Shown here: positions 6,849-13,905 of the stretch, piece after piece
How positions within the stretch are numbered: position 1 is the first letter of the stretch
How the letters are laid out: each line of letters starts with the position of its first letter
DNA from: Bacteroidota bacterium
GTDB taxonomy: Bacteria; Bacteroidota; Bacteroidia; Bacteroidales; Prolixibacteraceae
Direction of reading: 5' to 3'
DNA length: 28,536 bases
Assembly (NCBI GenBank): GCA_023412195.1
Contig: JAEYNZ010000092.1
Span: 1 to 28,536 of the forward strand
The notes under the pieces: model-generated
Seen by the model: only the letters and a program-made list of their open reading frames with translations
What the model was told of the DNA's origin: nothing
The model's database searches: none
Program-made: the position numbers and the translations under genes

Positions 6849-9539
6849 ATGGCCATAAAGAAATTAGACAGCATTTTCAAGCCAAAGCGAATTGCACTGA
6901 TAGGAGTTTCAAATAATCCCAACAGTGTAGGCGGCATTACCCTGCGCAATCTGGTAGGAGGCGGTTACAACGGAGTTGTTTATCCGGTAAATCCAAAACG
7001 TGAAGCTGTATTTGGCATTCCCTGCTACCCTGATGTTAAAAGCCTGCCTAAGATACCTGACCTTGCAGTTATCATGACAGCAGCGCATACAGTTCCCCAG
7101 CTTGTCAGGGAATGCGGGGAGGCTGGAATTCATGGCATCATCATTATGTCGGCAGGGTTCAAGGAAGCAGGAACAGAAGGAAGAGCACTGGAAGAGCAGG
7201 TAAAGGCAGAGAAGGCAAAGTTTCCTGAAATGAGGGTTATCGGCCCAAACTGCCTTGGTATCTTGGTTCCAGGCCTCAGCATGAACGTTAGTTTCGCCAA
7301 TGGTATGCCTGAAAAGGGCCATGTAGCTTTCATTTCACAATCGGGTGCTTTGTGTACTTCAGTTCTGGACTGGGCTTATGAATCGCATATCGGATTTTCT
7401 TATTTCGTTTCCATAGGTAACTCTATGGATGTAAATTTTGGAGATCTGATCGACTATTTTGGCCAGGATCCTTCAACGAAATCCATTGTATTGTATGTTG
7501 AATCGCTTGCCAATGCACGTACATTTATGTCGGCAGCCCGTGCATTCTCCCGGGAAAAACCCATTATTGTATATAAATCAGGGCGGTTCCCCGAATCAGC
7601 TGCAGCTGCTGCCTCACATACAGGAGCAATGGCATCGGAGGATTCCATTTATGATGCAGTATTCCGCCGTGCCGGGCTTGCAAGGGTTTACGACTTTGGC
7701 AATATATTCGATTTTACTGACCTTGTAGGACGAAAACGCATACCCAGGGGGAACAGGTTAGCTATTGTTACCAATGCAGGCGGCCCGGGAGTAATGGCTA
7801 CCGACTCACTTATTTCCTGGGGTGGCAAGCTGGTACAGCTTTCTGATGAAACCATGCAAAAACTCAATGATTACCTTCCACAATACTGGTCGCACGGGAA
7901 CCCTGTGGATGTTCTTGGGGATGCAACTCCTGAACGTTTTGCAAAAGCTACAGAGATTGTACTTGAGGATGAACATGTAGATGCAGTCCTGGTATTGCTG
8001 ACACCGCAGGCGATGACTGCGCCGACAGAGACGGCAGAGGCTATTGCAGAAATGGCTTATAAGACTTCCAAAACCATAATGGCCGGATGGCTGGGAGGAG
8101 CAAGTATGCGGGAGGGAATTCAGGTGTTCAACCGGGCAGGTATATCAAATTATCCAACACCAGAACAAGCTATCAGAGCCTTTATGACCTTGTCACATTA
8201 TGCCAAAAACCTGGAGATGTTGTTTGAAACCCCAAAGGAAGTCCCTGTTTCATTCCAGTACGACCGGGCAGAACTTAGGAAAAAGTATCTGAAGGAGATA
8301 TTCCCGAAGGCAAAAATACTGAATGAGGATGATTCCAAAATGCTCGTTAATGATTATGGTATTGACACCACCCATCCTTTTCCGGCATATAATGAGGACA
8401 TGGCAGTGGAAATAGCACAGAAAAAAGGTTATCCCGTGGTATTGAAAATATATTCACCAGATATCACACATAAATCGGATGTTGGGGGTGTAGCTCTGAA
8501 TATAAAGGATGAAGAAATGGTGAGGGCTACATTCAGGAACATGGTAAAAACAGCCGCAGAAAAAAGACCTGATGCAAAAATCGAAGGGGTTACTGTACAA
8601 AGAATGGTGGATACAAAAGATGCTGTTGAGCTGATTCTGGGAACAAAAAAAGATCCTTCCTTCGGAACTGTTATGCTTGTAGGAATGGGAGGAACCAGTG
8701 CAGAACTGTTCAAGGACAAACGGCTTGAGTTCCCGCCTTTAAATGAGAGCCTGGCTCAACAGATGCTTGAATCACTTCAGATATACCCATTACTTCAAGG
8801 TTACCGCGGAGCACCCAGGAAAAATATTGAAAAACTGATTGAAGTTTTGATTCGCATGTCTTACCTGGCTGCTGATTATCCCGAAATAATGGAACTGGAT
8901 ATTAACCCGCTGATCGTCACCCCGACTGACGTAATTGCACTTGATGCCCGTATTGTTGTTGATGAAGAAGTGATGACTCATCCGGTGAAGGAATACTCAC
9001 ACCTGATTTTAAGACCATATCCTGAAAGCCTGATGCAAACTGTAAGTCTAAAAGATGGCTCTCCTGTAATTCTCCGTCCAATTAAGCCTGAGGATGAACC
9101 TATGTGGCTGGAACTTCTTGCAAGTTGTTCCAAGGAATCAATATACCATCGTTTCAGATACGATTTTTATTACGATTCACATGAGGTGGCTACCCAGTTC
9201 TGCTTTATTGATTATGACCGTGAAATTGCCATTGTTGCAGAAGTTGAAGAAGAAGGCAGGAAAAAGCTGATTGGCGTTGGAAGACTTATTGCCGATCCCG
9301 ATGTTGAGATCATGGAATATGCAGTACTCATTACCGATTCATGGCAAAAAAAGGAACTGGGGTACATACTTACCGAATACTGCATGGAAATAGCAAAAAT
9401 AAGGGACATCAAAACCCTTGTAGCTGAAACCACGCGTGATAACAAACCTATGATTTCCGTTTTCAGGAAACTGAATTTCAAGATCAGGTTTAACGAAGAT
9501 TCAACCGTATCGGTACGCAAGGAACTTAGAGAAGAATAA
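6849..9539 (+). CDS. ADP-forming acyl-CoA synthetase fused to GNAT acetyltransferase (Pat-like)
   Basis: An 896-residue cytoplasmic protein with the Pat/YfiQ domain order. Residues about 5-465 are the CoA-binding and CoA-ligase domains of the ADP-forming synthetase alpha part, about 480-720 an ATP-grasp beta part, and about 735-890 a GNAT domain starting at VILRPIKPEDEP. ASHTGAMA places H257 where active ADP-forming acetyl-CoA synthetases carry the phosphorylated histidine. THKSDVGG (H541) matches the conserved histidine of the ATP-grasp part. As I recall, E. coli Pat has lost the first of these. The GNAT pyrophosphate loop reads WQKKELG (832-838), where a glycine is usual in place of E836. 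It could make ATP from acyl-CoA, acetylate lysines such as K598 of Acs, or both. A sirtuin gene follows 55 bases later. Confidence 0.9.
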   Translation: MAIKKLDSIFKPKRIALIGVSNNPNSVGGITLRNLVGGGYNGVVYPVNPKREAVFGIPCYPDVKSLPKIPDLAVIMTAAHTVPQLVRECGEAGIHGIIIMSAGFKEAGTEGRALEEQVKAEKAKFPEMRVIGPNCLGILVPGLSMNVSFANGMPEKGHVAFISQSGALCTSVLDWAYESHIGFSYFVSIGNSMDVNFGDLIDYFGQDPSTKSIVLYVESLANARTFMSAARAFSREKPIIVYKSGRFPESAAAAASHTGAMASEDSIYDAVFRRAGLARVYDFGNIFDFTDLVGRKRIPRGNRLAIVTNAGGPGVMATDSLISWGGKLVQLSDETMQKLNDYLPQYWSHGNPVDVLGDATPERFAKATEIVLEDEHVDAVLVLLTPQAMTAPTETAEAIAEMAYKTSKTIMAGWLGGASMREGIQVFNRAGISNYPTPEQAIRAFMTLSHYAKNLEMLFETPKEVPVSFQYDRAELRKKYLKEIFPKAKILNEDDSKMLVNDYGIDTTHPFPAYNEDMAVEIAQKKGYPVVLKIYSPDITHKSDVGGVALNIKDEEMVRATFRNMVKTAAEKRPDAKIEGVTVQRMVDTKDAVELILGTKKDPSFGTVMLVGMGGTSAELFKDKRLEFPPLNESLAQQMLESLQIYPLLQGYRGAPRKNIEKLIEVLIRMSYLAADYPEIMELDINPLIVTPTDVIALDARIVVDEEVMTHPVKEYSHLILRPYPESLMQTVSLKDGSPVILRPIKPEDEPMWLELLASCSKESIYHRFRYDFYYDSHEVATQFCFIDYDREIAIVAEVEEEGRKKLIGVGRLIADPDVEIMEYAVLITDSWQKKELGYILTEYCMEIAKIRDIKTLVAETTRDNKPMISVFRKLNFKIRFNEDSTVSVRKELREE

Positions 9540-9558
9540 CTTTTTGATCTGAATAAAC

Positions 9559-9593
9559 ATACTCCCTGCTGCAAGTGTTGCAGCAGGGAGTAT
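9559..9593 (+). promoter_or_regulatory. Long perfect hairpin at the sirtuin start codon
   Basis: A 16-bp perfect inverted repeat (arms 9559-9574 and 9578-9593, centred on CTGCTGCAA/TTGCAGCAG) closes on a 3-base GTG loop. It ends 1 base before the GTG at 9595 and 7 bases before the ATG at 9601. No T-run follows on either strand, so it is not a standard intrinsic terminator. In mRNA it would fold over the ribosome landing site of the sirtuin gene. It may uncouple sirtuin translation from the upstream gene, protect an mRNA end, or bind a protein. Confidence 0.7.
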
Positions 9594-9594
9594 A

Positions 9595-10350
9595 GTGAAC
9601 ATGAGGATGGATATTGGCAAAATTAACGAGGCTGTTAAACTAATCCGGAAGTCGAAATACCTGGTTGCCTTCACAGGGGCCGGGATTTCAGTAGAAAGCG
9701 GTATTCCACCTTTCAGAGGCACAGGGGGAATCTGGAACACAACCCATCCGGTATTTCTTGAAATTGATTTTTTTAAGAAGAAACCACTTCAGTCGTGGAA
9801 AAAGATTAAAGAAATCTTTTACGACAGACTGGGAGATGCTGAACCTAATCTTGCCCATGAAGTGCTGGCCTCAATGGAACACAGAAGTTTCCTTGAATCA
9901 GTGATTACCCAGAACATCGATCACCTGCATCAGAAAGCCGGGAGCAAATACGTTTATGAATTGCACGGTACTTACAAGCAACTTGTGTGCACCAACTGTG
10001 GTTCTGAATACGATTTAAGTTTTGCCGATTTAAATTTCCTTCCTCCCACATGCTTTGTCTGCAAAGGAATATTAAAGCCTGACATGGTTTTTTTTAATGA
10101 ACCTATTCCCCTGTTTGCAAAAAAGCGTTCAATTGATGAAGCCCGCAAATGCGATCTTCTTCTTATCATTGGCACCAACGCAGAAGTGCTTCCTGCAGCT
10201 GAAATACCTGATCTGGCAAAAAAGACGGGAGCACGAATAATCGAGATAAACATTAACCCATCATTATTTACAGATACGGTAACTGATGTTTTTATTCATG
10301 CACCGGCGACTGAAGCAATGGGAAAAATCGCTGAATTACTGTACCTGTAA
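9595..10350 (+). CDS. Sirtuin NAD-dependent protein deacylase
   Basis: About 251 residues, the size of bacterial CobB. It removes acetyl or other acyl groups from lysines using NAD. Motifs in order: NAD-binding AFTGAGISVESGIPPFRG (about 25-42), TQNIDHLHQKAG (about 105-116), catalytic H124 in ELHGT, and a zinc ribbon with CTNC and CFVC. GTNAEVLPAAEIP follows, in which N replaces the usual serine of GTS, and then ININP. No clear YxxR desuccinylase pair is seen, so acyl preference is open. The start may be GTG 9595, ATG 9601 or ATG 9607; this numbering uses 9595. It follows the synthetase-GNAT gene with only a hairpin between, so co-transcription is likely and Acs K598 is an obvious candidate substrate. 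Confidence 0.93.
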   Translation: MNMRMDIGKINEAVKLIRKSKYLVAFTGAGISVESGIPPFRGTGGIWNTTHPVFLEIDFFKKKPLQSWKKIKEIFYDRLGDAEPNLAHEVLASMEHRSFLESVITQNIDHLHQKAGSKYVYELHGTYKQLVCTNCGSEYDLSFADLNFLPPTCFVCKGILKPDMVFFNEPIPLFAKKRSIDEARKCDLLLIIGTNAEVLPAAEIPDLAKKTGARIIEININPSLFTDTVTDVFIHAPATEAMGKIAELLYL

Positions 10351-10578
10351 CAAGACTACTTGGTGAATGCTTTTTTATGGTCAGGTTACAACTTTAATCC
10401 ATGAACCGGATGTAATTACATGAGTACTATATTGTCAGAAACAAGGAAATCGATACACCTTAGAGTTTAATAATAGCATCTGATGAACAACTATCATGTA
10501 TAGATAAATACTTACAACCAGGTGGTTAATTGAAGGACATACGGTTTTTGAAGGAAGAAGAGCCTGGAACCGGTAGAT

Positions 10579-12441
10579 TCATTCAAACTGCAATGGCCTG
10601 GGCTGGGTAGGCCGGAAACTATAGAAGTCCTGTTTTAGCTGTTCTTCTATCAGAACGCCTGCAAAACTCATGTCAGATGGAGAAAAGGGATAAAATGCCA
10701 GCCGGAACTGAAAAGTTTTGAAGACAAGGTTTTCATTATGAAGCCGCATGCCGAGGCCAAGACCGGTATAATAATCACCTGTAAATATGGGTTGCTTGTT
10801 GGATCCGACAATACCAATATCAGTAAAGCCAAAAACTGCCATATTAAATTTATAGAACTCCTGTCTTAAAAACAGAACATGTTCCATGTTAAAGCTCAGG
10901 CGTTGCTTTCCACTGGCTTCCCTGCTTGAAAAGCCTCTGATATGATCTTCTTTATTTAAATAGAGTTCTTCTATCTCAAAGCGGCGTATGCCCAACAGAT
11001 AATTGGTCCTCAGGAAAAACCTGAATCTTTTTCTTCCGGCATCTATCCTTCTGGATATATAATTCATGGCTGCCTGTATTTGTCCCTGTTCATAAGAATT
11101 GTCTTTAAAGAATCCGCCAATTCCACCCGACAGGTACAAATATCCCTGCTTTTTTACGAGGAGGTTCCCATTCGACAGGTATATATGCGCGTAATGACGG
11201 TTACCAAATTCATTCACATCGTAGCCATAAACTATTTCATTTTTAAATCCTTCAGGAATATCTTCTGTAATTCCATAACTATAAACCAGTTGGTCCTGTT
11301 TGAAAAAGCGTTGTGAAAAAGTTAAGCCGGCAAGGTAAAAAGTATTATTTGCGAAATATTGATTGTTATCAGGAGAAGGTTCAGGCCGTTTGTAGAAGTG
11401 ATTATTAAAAAATCCTGCCGATACAATCATCTGAAAATTCTGGATATGATTTGGACGCAGCTGAAAACTATGTGCACCCCAGGCATTGATAAAGGTTAAA
11501 TCCATAGGCAGATTAGTCTGTATTGGATGATCATCGTAAATTCGTTCCGTGCGGTACATTCTTAACGCAGACCCACCAAAGCCCCATTTAATGGAAGGAG
11601 TTACAAAGGATTTATCGACTATCAGGCTGAAACCTTCCCTTTTGTATGTATTCATATACCCGGCAGCAATATCCAGAAAGGTTCCGTTAATGTTGTTTAT
11701 TTTGTAGAAAGTTTCAAGCCCGGTATAAGGCTGACGGTTCAGATGCCCTACGAAACGCAGTGAAATTTCATGCCCTACCCCGAAAATATTCTGATTGTAT
11801 ACTTCAAGTGCAGCTGATCTGATTCCATTGACATCACCTGTTACTCCAAGAGGAAAACGATCTTTTGTCACAACATGTACCTTAACCAGACCATTATAAA
11901 CTGAATCCTGCTCCAGGATAAATATAACATCCTGTATGTACCTAAGAGACCTTATAAGCCTTTCATTTTCATACATCAGTTCAGGATCCAGGAAATCACC
12001 CACTTCAAAAAGAAGCATCTTTTCAATTGTTTTTTCACCCGTAGTAAAATGGATGGCGTTGGCTGTTTTTTCAAACCATGATATTGCCTTTCTTGTAGTA
12101 TCGGTAAGTGTGGGACCAAAGGCTTCCAGCGTATTAATATGAATTTCAGATATAATTTTACCCTCCATTTCAGAATAATATGCATAAATGGAAGTATCGG
12201 CAGTTGATGAACGGGAGGATATCAGAAAATCATAAAGAAGGCTTGTTAAAGTATTCTGTTTCGCTTTGGATTGAAGACTATCATAGAAAACTTCATATTT
12301 TTCCTGCTTATGGCTATTGATCGTATCTTTATTATCATCTTGAGCATATACAAATTTGAATGGTATCAGAAATACCGATAAAAAAAGCATGCACAGCAAA
12401 AAGGATCTGCTTTTCTGTCCATTATAATCTGTCTTTCTCAA
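10579..12441 (-). CDS. Omp85/BamA-like outer membrane beta-barrel protein
   Basis: A 620-residue exported protein. A signal peptide (hydrophobic stretch about 14-33 ending FVYAQ) leads into a soluble region of about 100-200, where FEVGDFLDPELMYENERLIRSLRYIQDV is POTRA-like. The rest is rich in alternating aromatic and polar residues, as in a 16-strand barrel. HIRGFSSREASGKQRLSFNMEHVLF near residue 500 carries the (I/V)RGF signature of the Omp85 lid loop. It has one recognisable POTRA-like unit instead of the five of BamA, so it is more like the short bacterial-surface-antigen proteins. The last residue is glutamate, with phenylalanine just before it, and not the canonical C-terminal aromatic. 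The cargo is unknown. It is convergent with the sirtuin gene, and the 228-base gap between them holds nothing clear. Confidence 0.75.
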   Translation of the reverse strand: MRKTDYNGQKSRSFLLCMLFLSVFLIPFKFVYAQDDNKDTINSHKQEKYEVFYDSLQSKAKQNTLTSLLYDFLISSRSSTADTSIYAYYSEMEGKIISEIHINTLEAFGPTLTDTTRKAISWFEKTANAIHFTTGEKTIEKMLLFEVGDFLDPELMYENERLIRSLRYIQDVIFILEQDSVYNGLVKVHVVTKDRFPLGVTGDVNGIRSAALEVYNQNIFGVGHEISLRFVGHLNRQPYTGLETFYKINNINGTFLDIAAGYMNTYKREGFSLIVDKSFVTPSIKWGFGGSALRMYRTERIYDDHPIQTNLPMDLTFINAWGAHSFQLRPNHIQNFQMIVSAGFFNNHFYKRPEPSPDNNQYFANNTFYLAGLTFSQRFFKQDQLVYSYGITEDIPEGFKNEIVYGYDVNEFGNRHYAHIYLSNGNLLVKKQGYLYLSGGIGGFFKDNSYEQGQIQAAMNYISRRIDAGRKRFRFFLRTNYLLGIRRFEIEELYLNKEDHIRGFSSREASGKQRLSFNMEHVLFLRQEFYKFNMAVFGFTDIGIVGSNKQPIFTGDYYTGLGLGMRLHNENLVFKTFQFRLAFYPFSPSDMSFAGVLIEEQLKQDFYSFRPTQPRPLQFE

Positions 12442-12621
12442 AATTCCTTCAATGCCCTTAAATTTCCGGAAAAATAATGATTTTCATATCTTGAATAAGT
12501 CCGGTGCATTGTTAAATTTAGTTAATGCCAATGCATTATAAGATTAACTTATACAATAATTCTGCAATAGATCAGCATCTGTTTCGTTTCACAGGCGGGA
12601 GGAAATAACCCTTTAATTTTA

Positions 12622-12629
12622 TATTTTTG
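12622..12629 (+). promoter_or_regulatory. Possible -7 box, TATTTTTG
   Basis: TATTTTTG matches the Bacteroidota TAnnTTTG -7 element, but no TTG is found 19-21 bases upstream. It ends only 4 bases before the GTG start at 12634, so if used, transcription would begin at or next to the start codon and give a leaderless mRNA. Weak evidence. Confidence 0.3.
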
Positions 12630-12633
12630 CCGG

Positions 12634-13374
12634 GTGGGAAAATTTTATGAAATATACAAGCGAAATATCTATGGGGTTATTGGAACCCTCATTTTTCATA
12701 TTATGCTTGTATCAGCATTTCTTCTTGCAGAGCTTGACAGAAAGGGGAATCCTCAGGAAGAAGCATTTCTTATAGAACTGCCTGATTTATTGCCAGAAGA
12801 GGAACCTGTTGAGGAACAGCAGGAACTGCAGGAATCAGAACCAGTTTCCACGCAGGCTTCTGCTGCATTGAACCAGACCCAGAGCAGCCGTACCAACATG
12901 GCCTCAAACAGGTTGGCTCAAAATGAGAAATTTTTCGATGAAGAATATCTAAAGGAATTGCAAGATGCCCAAAAACTTGTATCGGATGTAAATAGTCAGC
13001 TTGCCAAAGAAAAAGTGAATTGGGAGGATATTAAAATGCCGGAACAATCAACTGAAGGCATGCATCCTGATTCAATCAGCAACACAATTTATACAGGTGA
13101 AAGCAATATAGTTTATTATCTTGAGAACCGGTATCACAGACGCTTACCCATACCCGTATATCTTTCGCAGGGAGGAGGGAAAATTATTGTTGATATAACT
13201 GTTAACCGACAGGGAACAGTCATTCAGGCAGAACCCAGGAAAAGCCCCGGTATAAGAGATGAGCAGCTTTATCTTTATGCACAAGCTGCTGCATCAAGAA
13301 CAGTATTTAATGCTGAACCTTCTGCTCCGGAACCTCAAAAAGGTACCATACACTACACTTTTGTTGCACAATAA
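12634..13374 (+). CDS. TonB-family protein (energy transducer TonB-like)
   Basis: A 246-residue protein anchored by one N-terminal membrane helix (about residues 13-33, GVIGTLIFHIMLVSAFLLA). An acidic periplasmic stretch rich in E, Q and P (about 40-75) and a helical, glutamine-rich linker follow. A TonB_C-like domain lies at about 150-246, with YLSQGGGKIIVDITVNRQGTVIQAE and a final THYTFVAQ-like strand (IHYTFVAQ). TonB links proton-motive force to outer-membrane receptors. The linker lacks classical EP/KP repeats and there are no exbBD genes nearby, so it may serve another envelope role. The GTG at 12634 is chosen because the next in-frame ATG lies inside the membrane helix. It is divergent from the Omp85-like gene. 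Confidence 0.75.
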   Translation: MGKFYEIYKRNIYGVIGTLIFHIMLVSAFLLAELDRKGNPQEEAFLIELPDLLPEEEPVEEQQELQESEPVSTQASAALNQTQSSRTNMASNRLAQNEKFFDEEYLKELQDAQKLVSDVNSQLAKEKVNWEDIKMPEQSTEGMHPDSISNTIYTGESNIVYYLENRYHRRLPIPVYLSQGGGKIIVDITVNRQGTVIQAEPRKSPGIRDEQLYLYAQAAASRTVFNAEPSAPEPQKGTIHYTFVAQ

Positions 13375-13421
13375 CAATCAGGGTAATTACCTCTCCTTTA
13401 ACATGATTTAACAAAAATATG

Positions 13422-13452
13422 TTGCATAAAAGCACTGTATAATTTATCTTTG
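13422..13452 (+). promoter_or_regulatory. Bacteroidota-type promoter
   Basis: TTG at 13422-13424, a 20-base spacer and TATCTTTG at 13445-13452 fit the Bacteroidota housekeeping pattern (TTG-N19-21-TAnnTTTG). Transcription would start near 13457-13460. It reads into the terminator-like hairpin at 13509-13534 and then toward aconitase. Confidence 0.7.
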
Positions 13453-13457
13453 TGTTA

Positions 13458-13545
13458 CGTTTATTTTCATAAGTTTAGGTTTAGTTAGGTTAGTTAGTTT
13501 AATGAGAAAAGGATGGGTTGTTGAGCCCATCCTTCTTCATTTTAG
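13458..13545 (+). ncRNA. Putative small RNA or attenuated leader upstream of aconitase
   Basis: The predicted transcript from the 13422-13452 promoter would be about 85-90 nt. It starts with an AT-rich part carrying TTAG-based repeats (TTTAGG/GTTAG units, 13473-13500). It ends in a hairpin with a 9-bp perfect stem (AAGGATGGG 13509-13517 / CCCATCCTT 13526-13534), extended by an outer AATGAG/TTCATT stem and followed by T-rich sequence. No ORF fits. It is either a free-standing small RNA or a terminated leader of the aconitase operon, whose start lies 360 bases on. I cannot assign it to a known RNA family. Confidence 0.5.
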
Positions 13546-13905
13546 GATATAGCTCTTTTATCTTCTTTTTGTAATTTCTTTTTCTATAAAAGTTTTTACT
13601 ATAATTTCCTCAACTTTTTTATTTTCCATACTTATCCAATTGATCTTTTTTAAGGTCTCCAACTTAAAGCACTTAAAACAAGAACCTCTTGTAAAAAAAT
13701 TCTTCAGATAAACAATGTTGTGTGCTATCTTCTATTTTAAATTCAGTCTAAATTATGACGTACTTAAATAATACACATTGAATAATCTATATATTTAGCG
13801 TTCGCAAAAGGGAAAATACAGAGGATCTGATACAACTTTTAATGATTCTTTTTGTTAATTGTTGTGACAAATTAAGTAAATTTTCAACAGAATAAAATAT
13901 AAAAC
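13546..13905. other. AT-rich leader region of the TCA operon
   Basis: No gene is seen. The segment is strongly AT-rich and pyrimidine-rich on the left. An imperfect inverted repeat (TTAATTGT and ACAAATTAA, about 13855-13876) lies roughly 30-50 bases before the aconitase start and could be an operator. TAAATTTT near 13877 is a poor match to a -7 box. These are weak observations. Confidence 0.3.

Noticed and set aside
9559..9593. Reading this hairpin as a standard intrinsic terminator
   Set aside because: No T-run follows on either strand and the sirtuin start follows at once; kept as a regulatory hairpin instead.
10351..10578. Intergenic gap between sirtuin and Omp85-like genes searched for a bidirectional terminator
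   Set aside because: Only a 4-bp stem (CAAG...CTTG) was found; not reported as a feature.
13382..13391. GGTAATTACC palindrome after the TonB-family gene
   Set aside because: Too short for a hairpin (3-bp stem) with no T-run; not supportable as terminator or operator.
13473..13500. TTAG-rich short repeats considered as a CRISPR or microsatellite
   Set aside because: Units are 4-6 bases, irregular, and lack spacers; described only as part of the putative small RNA.
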